Source of the DNA: Enoplolaimus lenunculus
Taxonomy: Eukaryota > Nematoda > Enoplea > Enoplida > Thoracostomopsidae
Direction of reading: 5' to 3'
Assembly: GCA_030248215.1 (NCBI GenBank)
Contig: JASANG010001941.1
Span: forward strand, 146,379-210,378
Length of the DNA stretch: 64,000 nt
The notes beneath the pieces were generated by a model. It had not been told where the DNA came from. It was given only the letters and a program-made list of their open reading frames with translations, and ran no database searches. The number at the start of each line of letters is the position of its first letter. Position 1 is the first letter of the stretch. This document shows positions 12,186-24,800 of the stretch, piece after piece. A program made the translations under genes and the position numbers.

Positions 12186-12951
12186 CTGGCCTCTCCACAG
12201 CGGGGGCGGGCGGCGCCCAGCACTTTTCGAAATTTTCATTTCCCCCCGGCGAAAATTTTGCTGCCCCCAGGAAAGGCCCCCCGGCGAATTTTCGGCCGCC
12301 CCCCAGCAAATTTTTTTGCTGGGTCCCCCCAGGACTTTTCTAGGCCAAAAATTTTCAATGTTAAAACGTAAAGACCGAGGCGGAAATTCGGCAAATATGA
12401 TTTTATATTACGCTGAGTACTCATAATTTTTAATAGCGTTACAAATACCCGTAGTAACTAATACAATTCAATAATGAACTGAAAAAAGCACAATTATATA
12501 AAGACCGTTTCAGGGCATATAGCATTCGAAAGTACCTTGCCGCAGCACGTTCAACCCGCCTGAGCCTTATGATAAACTTAAGCTGTGACTAATATGCAAT
12601 ATATATTAATCACAGTTTCAATTATAGATCATCTATATTTTACATAATTGTGCTTCTTGCAACTGCTGGTTAAGTTGCCAGTATATACGTGATATTAGTT
12701 AAAATTATTGTTATTAGCGTTTGCGAGAAATTTTTGTTATGTTGAGATATGAGTAATCTTAATTTGACTTGCAAACACGGTCTAGAATGAAAAAAATGAT
12801 TCAAAAAGTCGGTTTGCAAAATTTTAAGCCTGCCCCGCCCCCAAGACCCCCAGATCATCTGCCCCCAGCAAAATCAGCTGCTCCCCAGGAAACTCCTGCC
12901 CCCCCAAGGAATCGCCCCCCGGCGGAAATTTTCAAGCTGTGGAGAAGTCAG
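12186..12951. mobile_element. DNA element with GC-rich inverted ends
   Basis: The left end CTGGCCTCTCCACAGC matches the reverse complement of the right end GCTGTGGAGAAGTCAG at 14 of 16 positions. Subterminal tracts rich in CCCCCCGGCGAAAATTTT and GCCCCCAGCAAAATC recur in opposite orientation about 100-150 bp in from each end, while the middle is AT-rich. The sequence tgtac stands on both sides, which could be a 5-bp target duplication. No transposase was seen, so the superfamily is open. Confidence 0.65.
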
Positions 12952-14034
12952 TGTACACTAGGTTAAACAGGTCTCAGTTGCTTATTAGAAGGCTGTTACA
13001 ATGCTAAGTTATGGCAAGTGTAAACTGCAGTAAATAAGTGGAACATCATCTACTCTTCTGACTTCTGTTATCGTATTGGCAATGATGTAGATGCTAGTGT
13101 TAATCAAGTAAACGATTTGCGTGTTATTTTCGTTCGTTCGAAGGCGTAAAACGGATTTAGTGTCGTTATAAACGACCTCAGTTTAGTTTGGCCTAAAGTT
13201 AATAATTTAACAGGTTCGAGCTCATTTTTCTATCGCGTTATTGTTTGGTGGAACATTCTTCCAAAATATATAGACAGTGCTCCGGTTATTCGTGCAAGTT
13301 ATTTAGCTCTTTTTTTCAATACATTCACACTATAATCTTGAAAAATTTTACCAAATAAGCGCCGCGTCTAAATTTAATTTTGGTAGCATTTGGTTGGTGG
13401 CAAAAGAGGTTTGCCCCTCCTCTCCTTTCCAATTTATTTTATTTGTCTTTTATCATACTTGTTTAAGGGCGAAGATGCTTATGATTTTGAGCGATCCAAA
13501 TATGCTAGAAAATTCGTTTTTCAGTCGTATCACGCCATTTTGACTTTTTTTACCTTCCACACATGATACTGTCTGCCCAGCGGTTGGATTAAAAATCGAA
13601 AAAATTTCTCTTCCCTGATAACTAAACTGAGCACCCCGTTGTGCAATTTTCTACAGGTACGTTGTACGTATGTATATGTATGAATGGTGCGTGTATTATG
13701 AAAACATTGCAGTAGGAGCGCGAAACCGGAGGCGTCCGATTAATTTTTGCAGAAGGGGTGACTTGAGAAAAACTATATATAGTAGTGGTGCACCCATTCA
13801 ATCTTCGAAGGTAAAACACGCGATCCTTAACTATTATATATCTTTAGTTGGAATCATTTTCTCGAAGACACCGCACAAATTTTTTTTGGCAATTTGGCAG
13901 CTCATGAAACTAAAGTTTTCATAATGTCAGCCTCACAGCTTAGTGCAAGTAACAGATAGCCGTGGTTGGTTAGTTAGTTTAAAAACCAGCAATATGACCA
14001 ATCACTAGCTATAATATTTTGTTTGTGAGGTTTG

Positions 14035-14640
14035 TGTAAGTATGTGAGACATGCTTGTCCTGGTGCATATGCAATAAATGCAGTGCATATTGTGGTGTAC
14101 GGTCGACAGATATAGTCGACGAAAAAAAGGCAGTTGGAGAGGAGAGCCGGGCTACGTAGCGCAGTGGTAGAGTGTTCGCTTAAGGATCCGTAGGCTGTGA
14201 GTTCGATCCCCGCTCTAGCCCGCTTTTCCAGCTGCTTAGTAAAAGGTCTGAAGTCCCGGTTCCTGCCTAGACTGACATGGGGGCTACGCCGTGAGCGCAA
14301 TGGCAAACTGCCGCGCTATGAACACGGTATCCAGTCGGAAATAGGATGGACGGTCAAGGGACGACCTTGTTGAAAATAAGGGCATGTAAGTATGTGAGAC
14401 ATACTTGTCCTTGTGCATATGCAATAAATGCAATGCGCATTGTGTTGTACGGTCGACACATATAGTCGACGTAAAATGCAGTTGGAGAGGCGGGCTACGT
14501 AGCGCAGTGGTAGAGTGTTCGCTTAAGGATCCGTAGGCTGAGAGTTCGATACCCGCTCGGGCCCGCTTTTCCAGCAGCTTAGTAAAAAGGTCTGATGTCC
14601 CGGTTCCTACCTTGACTGACAGTTTGGAAAGGAAACCGAG
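14035..14640 (+). repeat. Imperfect direct repeat of a tRNA-like SINE unit (two copies)
   Basis: Two copies, starting at about 14035 and 14386 (offset about 351 bp), share GTAAGTATGTGAGACAT, GCATATGCAATAAATGCA, GTACGGTCGACA, a tRNA-like block and a tail reading GGTCTGATGTCCCGGTTCCT. The tRNA-like blocks at about 14153-14226 and 14489-14565 have an A-box (TAGCGCAGTGGTAGAG) and a B-box (GAGTTCGATCCC), and the acceptor ends GGGCTA/TAGCCC pair in the first copy. The anticodon loop has the wrong length, so these are SINE heads rather than tRNA genes. Confidence 0.7.
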
Positions 14641-15060
14641 TGAAAAATTTATGTGCATCCTTTTCAAACTTTTCTTCTTTGTTAATTATACGCAAAAACC
14701 TGACAGAAAAAGTAATATGCCAAAGAGAAGATTGGAATTGTAAAACGTTCGTTATCTCCACTTCTGAAGACGTAGAGCCACCTTTGCTCATATAAACAGT
14801 ACCCTATAGGTTTGCTGGCAGGCAGTCTGATGTCCCGGTTCCTACCTTGACTGACAGTTTGGAAAGGAAACCGAGTGAAAAATTTATGTGCATCCTTTTC
14901 AAACTTTTCTTCTTTGTTAATTATACGCAAAAACCTGACAGAAAAAGTAATATGCCAAAGAGAAGATTGGAATTGTAAAACGTTCGTTATCTCCACTTCT
15001 GAAGACGTAGAGCCACCTTTGCTCATATAAACAGTACCCTATAGGTTTGCTGGCAGGCAG
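14591..15060. repeat. 235-bp tandem duplication, two apparently identical copies
   Basis: Copy 1 is 14591-14825 and copy 2 is 14826-15060. Reading them side by side I found no difference over 235 bp. They begin TCTGATGTCCCGGTTCC, the tail of the neighbouring SINE-like unit, and end GCTGGCAGGCAG. Such identity means a very recent duplication or an assembly artefact. No gene is inside. Confidence 0.9.
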
Positions 15061-15269
15061 TATATGTGTCGACAATAGTCAAACAGTCAGCGATATAAAG
15101 ATATAAGGGGCTGTATGACTCAGTAGTAAAATGTTCGTTAAGTATTTTACAAAATTTTTTAAGTTCTTAATTGCAGACTCCGTACAATTTGTGTTTCATA
15201 AAAAAGCTACTTAGCTAGTACTCTCGTATTTACGAGTCGGAATTTGGGTCCTGAGGTTAAATTTTGTAA

Positions 15270-15365
15270 GTAAAGAAACACGGGTATTAACACTGCTGGA
15301 CTTGAACCAACAATCTTTGGCAAACTGGCCAACGCTCTTACCAACTGAGGTATCGCGGCACTGCC
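15270..15365 (-). repeat. tRNA-like sequence, minus strand
   Basis: On the minus strand an A-box (TACCTCAGTTGGTAAGAG) is followed by a T arm TGTTGG-TTCAAGT-CCAGCA that pairs perfectly. The anticodon stem TTGGC/GCCAA also pairs, but around a 6-base loop, and the acceptor stem does not close. It is a tRNA pseudogene or SINE head. Confidence 0.5.
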
Positions 15366-15870
15366 TCAATTACTTGTGCTAGCTTTTATATGCGTTGTTT
15401 ACTAGTGTACTACGCTGCGTACTGCGTAGCTACTATGCAGTGTATATTACGTTTTGAATTTGTTACGGGTGTGCTATGTATATATTTGGGTGTTCCATCG
15501 TGCAATACGCGACATCATAAATATCCGGCATCTGGTAGGTTTATGCCGGACATTAAACCGGATCCAGATATCCGGTCGCACCCTGGTCCTCCTAGAAAAG
15601 TTTAACCGTAATATAAAGCTCGAAGGCCCCCCATAGCATGGTCAATTTTGTACGGACCTAAAAGATAGAATTTTTAATTATGTCGCTTTTATGTACATGT
15701 TGCGAACAACTTTGCGTCTATTATAAGGGAATGAGAACGGTCTTCGGTAATTTTCCGCGTTCTCATACATTTGTTTACAATAAGTATACATTACGTATTC
15801 TGAAACATTTGTACATGTTTTAAACCGCTTTTTGGAACATCATAATTATTACTGTATATATTATTTCACA

Positions 15871-18800
15871 ATGGTCGTTACTGCAATACCGGCGTCAACA
15901 GTGAGCGCGTTAGCAAATTCTGGTGGACCACAGAATGTTGCGAATAGTGAAGAAAAGTTGGACGCATCATCTACCGGAAATACAGTTTCAAACGATTCTG
16001 ATGTGATAGATACAACATCGGATGCGACAGCGTCAAAACCTATTCAAACTAGAGTTGGAATTATTTATCCGCCTCCAGAAATTAGAAGTATCCTTTTTAC
16101 GGCAACAGAATGACATGTTCTGTTAATTGTATTTATGTACATCTTCTAGAATTAAAGTGCCACATCAGTGAATCGATAATTAAGGCTTCGCACGCGATTT
16201 TTTACAATATGTATATTTATTGTATAAAATCTTTTAATCAAAAAGACTACTTGCGTAAAGATTAATGCAGTTTGCAATGAACTACAAGGGTGCGTTTAGA
16301 TATTTTCAATTCCTTGTTAATTTGATAAGTGTCAATTTAATATATTATCTGTGGTATTGCTATGTCTAATATATACGTACGTGTATTTATCATATATATT
16401 TCCTTAACTACGTTTTGTCATGTTCTAAATAGATATTGTTGACAAGACCGCGAGTTTCGTTGCTCGAAATGGTATGTTGTATTTCTTATATGAGCACATT
16501 ATATTTTGTTGTAGTGGAAGGAAGTTTTAACTTGATGTGGACGTATAATTCTTTTTTTATCCTGTCGAACAAACGTCATTTCATACAGTTGCGTTTATAC
16601 GTACTGTACTTACTATGAGTACATTTACGTATGTATATATGTATATATACGTATATATATCTTATATGGCATGTTTGTTTACTCATCAGGACCTGAATTT
16701 GAATCTCGAATTCGACAGAACGAAGCAAATAATCCCAAATTCAACTTCCTGAGCCCAGGTGATCCGTATCATGCTTACTACCAGCACCGGGTGAAAGATT
16801 TCAAAGAAGGTCGAGCAGGTAAGTTAAGTTAATCCGTATGTATGTATCCGGATGCGGCCGTATATCCCAATCGGATACGACAATCTGTCGTACATGCGTT
16901 GTATTGAAACTCTGATAAAGATGACTATTGCTATTTTGGTGGCGTGCCTAACAACAGTATCTCTGCGTATTTCTATTCCTATGCGTATTCCTATTCCTAA
17001 GCATAAACATAAACTTCAGCGTAAAAATTAGAAATAAGTCTGAAACCAAGTTTATGCCTAAGTGAATATAATAGCCAGGGTGCAACCGAAATTCCGGTTC
17101 CGGCATTTTTTCACCTTCCGGTTCCGGTAAATTTTTACTGGATTTAAAGTTCCGGTGTTATAATTTGGCCGTTTTCTTAACTTTGCTGATTTTTAAGAAT
17201 CTCTTTTGAAGAAAGCCACTTGTACTTCTAGTGTTTTTCAATTGCTTGTTCATGCAGTGGTTATTATTGTGGACAAAAGCATTGTACTGGAAATGTATAT
17301 ATAAATCTTGACAATCGCCGAATATAAGCCATTGATGGTGGATTTCACGTCAGTCGGTGATGAAAATCTCAAATACAACAAATAAAATAAATACCTATGT
17401 TCGACTAAGGTTATTTCACAAATAACAGAGCAAAAAATAAGATTAAAATGAAATTTTTTGGTGAAATGCATTTTTCACTTCCGGTTCCGGTAAAATTTTC
17501 AAATTCCGGTTCAGGTTCCGGTAAAGTGTAATTCCGGTTGCACCCTGATAATAGCATTATCCTTAATCCTAAGCACCGAAGCCACATTTATTTTATAGTA
17601 TCTAGTAAAAGCTGGATGCCCTGAACAGTAAGTGGGCCAAACAAATACTGCAACAGAACGCAACGCTACAAAAAACAGAGAATAGTGGAACGAGGTCGTT
17701 GTTTTTATAGTGTTGAAATTGCAATGGCGTCAGATTTTAATCTTTGTCACGTAAATACTTCGGATACTGTATGCCACATAAGAAAGAATTGTCAACTACG
17801 TTCTGATATTTGAATGTCTTTTATTTAGTGTATATTAGAGTAGAATTACTTATCCAGTTTCAACCGGATATTAAGATATCCGGCATCGGCATTTATATAT
17901 TTGCCACCACCTAGTGATAAATTCACAAAAAATTCACGGAAACTCTCGTTGACACATGATTGCACGGTGTTATAGCGAAATTCTGTTACAATAATAAGTT
18001 AACTCGAGGTCTTTTTGGTGCTATCGTTGATAAATTCATTGTGAATGACATTAACTTATATGCAAATTATCATTTATATATCACCATTCAGGGTGGCACC
18101 GAATCCACGATTTGACCGAATCCGAATCTAATGCTAATTTGCCGAATCCGAAACCGAATCGGAATCCTGCATGTTGCAAATTTCAGATATATCTATAATT
18201 TGTTTCAGAATAGCAACGCAATGCCAGCCGTATAACTTTTAATACGTTAATATATTTCGTCCCGACGTCAGTTCTGAGATTTCTCACCTGAAATAAAAAA
18301 TATTGATTTTTATAGCAAGGTATTTAAAAATTGTATTGCTTAAAAATGAAAAACATATTGCCGAAATTTGTTGGATTCGGCTTTTCCAGAGTCGAATCCG
18401 AATCCGAACCTCAAATTTTTGCCGAATCCGAATCCGAACCTTTATTGTCACCCTGCACCTATTGATAAGTACCCAGTGAATACCGACTACTCTCGTATGG
18501 AACGCAAATACATGTTTTTTGTTTATATTATTAGTATAATTATTATTATTATGATTATTATTACCATTATTCGTTTTCAGTTGAACCCCAGGCTGGAAAA
18601 GGTACAATCGGTGGGCAGTTATCATTGTTGCCGGCAAAAGTGCAAGATGCTGTTAAAGCCGCAGCCGACAGCAGCGCTGCGCCGAAAGTGGCACCTCCGG
18701 AATATGAATATTCGAAAGATCCTGCGACTATAAATTCGTTCGAGTTGTAAGTTTGGGAGTTTCGAACGCGTAATTTTTTCGTAGACAGAGCAATATATGA

Positions 18801-21800
18801 GATGCCTACGTACTTGAGTGTAAGAGAAAAAGTAATATTAATATTAATATTTTGTGCGTGAACAACAGTATAATGAACGCTTAATACTTTTCTGCTATTG
18901 AAATCTGCAACAGAAGATAACCAGAGCAGGAGATGTGTTGCCATCTTGGTTTGTTCTCTATAAGATTGCAGCGGTCGAATTTAGCGCACATTTTCAAGGT
19001 GGGTTTCTTAGAAATTGATTAGCATTATCAGCGCGGTGAATTTCATGTTGTAGTCGACATGATAATAGACAACTGCCCACATTGGAGTCCATCTGTTTAT
19101 ACGTACTCCCTCGTTGTCTTCAGAACTGGTTTTTATGTGAGCAGGTGCCGCTGACATCCGAGTTTACCCACCCATTCTTATCCTTCCATTCAGTTGATTC
19201 TCCTCCATTTATCACACACACTGATTTCACTGTCCAAAAATTTACTTTTATCATACCTGCACACATATCGACTCCAAATAGGTTTTCAAAATCGTACCAC
19301 CCCAGTTCGCCTAAGCCTAAAGAAACTCAACTTTCGGAAAAGGTTTGTCCGCTGCGTTGTGCTTATGCTTAATCTACAGTAGAACACAATTCATGAGGAT
19401 AAACAGGTCTACGCGAATGCCATCGGTTATCTTATATTCATTATAAATTTTACACATATATTTAGGGATGTAATTAAACTAACGGCGCAATTTGTGGCAC
19501 GTAACGGTCGAAGCTTTCTGTCGCAATTAATGCAGCGAGAGTCTCGTAATGGAACATTCGATTTTTTACGACCACAGCACTCACAGTTTCATTATTTTAC
19601 GAGCTTAGTAGAACAGTATACAAAAGTTAGTGTTTGACAAATTTTTATTTTGCTCACGGTTTTACTAGCTGTTTTTGTATAAGTATTATATGTACATGGT
19701 TTAAATTGCTATCCCTTTGGGAAGCGTCGTCCGTAAAAATGTTATCTTGGTTTACTTTTTACTTATTTTATATTATGACATAAGATTTGCTAAAATGCGT
19801 TGTATTTGCTGTTTAATACATGAAGTAATTGTATTTGCTATCCACTTTTGAAAAACTAAGCAGTCAACGGACGTTTGGTCAAATAATGTTTATACGTTTA
19901 CAAAGGTTCGATTTCTATTAAGACCCTGTCAACTAATAAATACGTTAATTTGACCACGTTCAAAATTATTGTCTTTTCTTTAGGTTTTAATTCCGCCGAA
20001 AAATATACTGACTCTGCTGAGAACGGAAGCTAACAACAAGAAAATGGTATGTACTGCTGGCCAACGGTTTTGCCAATGTACAGAACAGAGGCGAAACAGT
20101 ATTGTAAGCATATTCCTAAGCCTAAGAAGAAACCTAAACCTAAGCGTAAGAATGAGCATATTCCTAAGCTTGAGTATACCCTAAGTCAAGCAAAAAATTA
20201 GTCTAAAGCTTAAGCTTACTCTATTCTAGTCCCACAGAAAAACTCTCCGCCAATGATCTTTACATGGGACAACAGTTTTAAGGCTTATTTTGGTCACCTT
20301 TCGTACGATGGACCAAGATTTTACGTTTTAAAAATCAGTACTTGTGCCGTGCATGATATCACCCTGTTCTTCACACTGTCGTTTATGTTCAATAAACAAT
20401 TCTTAGTGTCAATATAGAAATAGCTCTTAGTGAATGAATTATTTAAAAATGTGGTGTAACCTGTGTGGCGTTTGATCTTTAACTGTCCGTACTTGTTTAT
20501 TTCCTTTTCTGTGGCAGATAATGGATCAAGTGAAATATCGTGTTGATTGGGAAAAACACGTTCAACGAAAAAAGGAGCAAGAAGAAGCAGAAATAGAACG
20601 CGAACGAACTGCGTACGCACAAATTGACTGGCACGATTTTGTTGTTGTACAAACTGTGGATTTTCAGCCGGACGAGCAGTGTAAGTGGGGCCGTTATAGC
20701 ATTGCCATAAGTTGTATGATCTCAATCTAGACAAGATAATCGCGTTGGCTTCTCGCTCGCATCCAATGCGAGGTATTTTCTATCGTTTATTGAGCCGCAG
20801 CGTCTGTATCGTGCGTCGGTTTTGAAACAGCTGCAATGAGCCTGCAGCATCACAGGTTAACTAGGCATTGTGGTTTTGAAAAAGTGTTTTCAAAGTAAGA
20901 ATTTATGTCGAGTTCAGCTGAAATATATTTTAGTAAATCTGCCCGCTCCGTGTACGCCGAAAGATGTTGGTGCTCGAATTCTGGCTCAACAGCGAACAAC
21001 TGGCGGCAGCGGAACGGGTGGACCAGGGCGAGGTGAAGAAATGGAAGTTGAATCGGATGAGGAAGACAGCGGAGATAATGATGGTGAAAAAGACAGTAGC
21101 GAAACAAGCGAAGAGACAAGTGAAAAGGAAGAGGGAGAGATGAACGATAAGAAGAAGAAGAAGAAAAGGTGAGTAGGGATAGAAAATAGAATCGCGTGCG
21201 GCAGGCGGACAAATTGCAAGTTAAGGTACAACGATACTAAATGAATGATGGAGATGGATACTCCAATTTTTGTCTGGAGCCGGATGTATAAATGCACGTG
21301 CATACCTCGAGTTGAAGGTAAAATTCGATAACGCTAATTTTGTATAACTTGCTATAGGAGATTTGGTATCTTATGATTCTCCTCTAACAAGTGCTTTATT
21401 ATTTACTGCGACACAAGTAAACAGGATTAGCATAGGGTTATAAGATAAATTCTTATAATTCTGTGTTCGGGCAAGGTCACGTTGAAATGAACCATGTCAG
21501 GGTTATCAAAAATTCTGTAGTTTGCAGGCAATAATAGTTTGATTGCTTGCTTTATGCCAGTTCCTCGTGTATTGTAACCTATCTTTATAGATCAAAAAAA
21601 GCAGCCAAAAAGAAAAGTGAAAACGGGCCAATTTTAGAAGAAGTTCAAAACGGTGATCTCAGAAAATCAACTCGAAGTGGCGGCGATAGTAGCGACGATG
21701 AAGGAGAAACTGAAGAAATGATCATTGAGGTTTGACAATGCAAAAATTTGATTGATACTTAACGTGGCATTGCTAATTCGATCATGTACAAAGCATAGCC

Positions 21801-24800
21801 ATGGATGGTTCAGGTGTCCGTCCCCCTTTTGGAATTTCTGTGCTGTAGTTTTAAAACAATTTCCGTTGGCAACGCAAGAAACACCCACTTCAAGAACAAA
21901 TCTGGGTTACACCCATGTTCATTAACCCAAAATTTTAAATTTTTAATTGTTCGTATATAGGCAAACGACGACGAACACTATTCTGTTTACTAGTTCTTTA
22001 GGATATTTTCAACTACTGAATCCAAATGTTAAAATTACTCTCAGATTTGTTTCGAAATTATCCGCTTAATGAGCTGCGCGTTACAGCTTCCTACATTATT
22101 ATATTTTTGATTAAACTTTTTAGCACGATCCAACCAAAGGCAAACCTCCAGCGGGAGTTCCTCTGCCAGGTGCACCACCTTTGCCTCCAGGACCTCCGCC
22201 TACATCTCAAGCGACTCCTCAGCCAACAGCAGTACCACCCGCACTCGAACAAGTCATCGTACGCAAGGACTATGATCCCAAATCAAAACAAGCCGAAAAA
22301 GTATTCAATTTTACAGAATTTCCAATTTTGATTTTGTATTGTACATTTGGTTATGATATTTTGGGATATGGAGAATCTGGTTTTCAATTTGAAAATTTCT
22401 GAATACTAGTATTAAAAAGAATAAATAGTGGAAAAAATTTTCACAATCATAAAGTTTCGGATGGGGAAAGAAGCTAGCACCTTTCGATCATCCACTCCGT
22501 TCGTTTACGAGTGTTTATTTATATATCATTTACAATGTATGCGTTTTGTTTTGGGGATTTATTTGTTTCAGGTGAAAAAAGTAGACGCAACCGCAACAAA
22601 GTACGTAATTTCGCCATTAACCAATGAAAAAATTCCAGTTGATAAACTTGCAGATCATATGCGGTTTAATACTGTTGATCAACAGTACTTTCAACAGAAA
22701 GAAAAAGAATTGGCTGAAAAACAAGACGAAGAGTATGTATTTGCGCCGGGTAAGTATTTAATTTGTTTAAACTTCACTTAATTATATTTTGGATTATTTT
22801 ATATATTATTGAAATTTTTCTTGGAAAAGGTTTTCAAATTTAATTTGTCTATTCTTACAAACTATGAAAAATGTCTTAGTCGTTGTTTCTAAGTAGAATC
22901 TGATCAGACTGGTTTCTGGCAGTTTTTACCTAAATCGGCATTGCTTTTGCTGATACGGTTATTTCGTTTCTATTCGTAGACTAATACATTCATATGGTTT
23001 CAGGGATGGATATTAGTGCAAATATCCAAGAGTTCGCTGCTCGTCGTACTGATATTTTTGGTACTGGGGCCGAAGAAACTGTAATTGGCCGCAAGGTTAG
23101 CTTATTTAGATACACGAGTCTATTTTCGATAACACTCTTTAGGTATTTGCAAGATTTATTCGCTGCAACAGTAACGAATTTTAAGTTGTTATGCGTGTTG
23201 AGAACTTTACATGCAGTTGCAAAATATTACTGCAATTTGATTTTGGTAAAAAATTGAAATGGATACAATAGTTTGTTGCTTAAGCTGTGTCTTAGCAAAT
23301 ACTTAAGCAACCGTTTTTTCTAAATATTTAACTTTTGAGACAAAACACTCGGAATGCTTTGATCGTAATCTAAGTATATACTCAACTTCAACATGAGCTT
23401 AGAAAAACAATTGAGATAAGCATTTGTTTAGCCAAGCACCGAACTATGTCATTGTACATAACTAGGATTTTTTAAACGCAAAGAGCTCACGCTTTATGTA
23501 TTTCAATATAGATCGGCGAAGAAAAAGACAAACAAGTTGATCCTAAATCGATTTGGGATGGTCATACAGCGTCAGTCGAGTCCACAGCGTTGCATGCAGC
23601 ATCTCATATTACTCTTGAAGAACAAATTGCACAAATACACAAGTCGAAAGGTCTGAGGTAATAGCAATGGCCGCATATTGTACAATGAGATGATATCAGT
23701 TATCGCATGAAGTAATAGGGTTTTAAACACAGACAGTTATGTTTATAGATGTATTTCAGTTTTAAAACACTAAACGAATCGTGCCAAAAAAATTAAAAGT
23801 TCCAATTAACGCTAAAATATTGGCAAACGCTAAAGAAGCGCTTACTATTAATAGAGCTTAAATATACTGGCGATTGACGAGTCACTTTCGTTGGAAAATA
23901 GCTGAAAGTGTAGTTTTGATACGGAAAGCGCTCTATATTTTGTCGTCGTCTTTGCCGTGGTGACGTGTTATATTGCTGGAAACTGAATTATACAGCATTG
24001 TATAGAGTTTTAACAATAAATTGTAGGCCTTTGTATAGCAATTATTTTTTAATTTTTTAAAATTTGTTTTTATGAGCAAAACGTTCGGTATGATACTGTT
24101 TTGTAATACGGAAATTTTCGTGCTGATTAAAGTTGACAATAGCAGCTGCAGATTTGTTAACACGCGCTTATATAATAATTTTAACTATCAGTCTATCGAA
24201 GACTAGTAATAATTGCATGTTTTAGTGCTGATAAAGAAAAAGAACGCATAGGTCCAAAATCCGATGTTGACGGTCTGTCGAAAGCCTCTATGCAGCCGCC
24301 GTTACCTAAAACACCGGCTGTAAACTCCACTGTGCCGGTACCTCCCCCTGTAGAAAAACCTACCAGCACACAGCCCAACCCCCCGTTGCCCCCCTCAACA
24401 GCTACAAGTCCACACGGAGCGAAACCTGTTCCGCCGCCACCGCCTCTTCCTGTCGGAGCGACTGTAGTAGTACCTTCAATACCATCATCGGCGCCTCCGG
24501 GCGGAACTGTAGCCGCTGCAGCAGCTGCACAAGCTGCCGCCTTGGCTGCTGCGGCAGCGGCACAACTCCAGCCAGTCCGGCAACCTGCAGCCACACCTGC
24601 GGCAGCTATTCTACCTGGCGGTGGGGTTGTGCTTTTGCCCGCTCAGCAGCAAACTCCGGTTATTCCAGCAGCTGCTGGTAAGTACTTATTATGAAGTTGT
24701 GATGGGGCCAATATATTAAGTTATATGTTTTCGACCCGGTAACGCAAAATCGATAAAATGGGTAATTTTTAATAAAAGGGTAAGCTACAAACTATGGTGA

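Larger units (their letters stand above)
11407..15870. other. Spacer between divergent RidA and SF3A1 genes
   Basis: No exon of a protein gene was found. The spacer should contain both promoters, but I could not pick out a core promoter motif. It holds hAT-like copies (11460-11573 and 11584-11889), a GC-rich-ended element (12186-12951), duplicated tRNA-like SINE units (14035-14640), a 235-bp tandem duplication (14591-15060), a minus-strand tRNA-like sequence (15270-15365) and a CCGGAT-arm fragment (15505-15589). The part 12960-14030 shows nothing recognisable beyond AT-rich DNA. Confidence 0.6.

Noticed and set aside
14153-14565. Possible functional tRNA genes
   Set aside because: Pol III boxes and part of the acceptor stem are present, but the anticodon arm closes only with an 8-base loop lacking the usual T33, and the two copies are embedded in a longer repeated unit.
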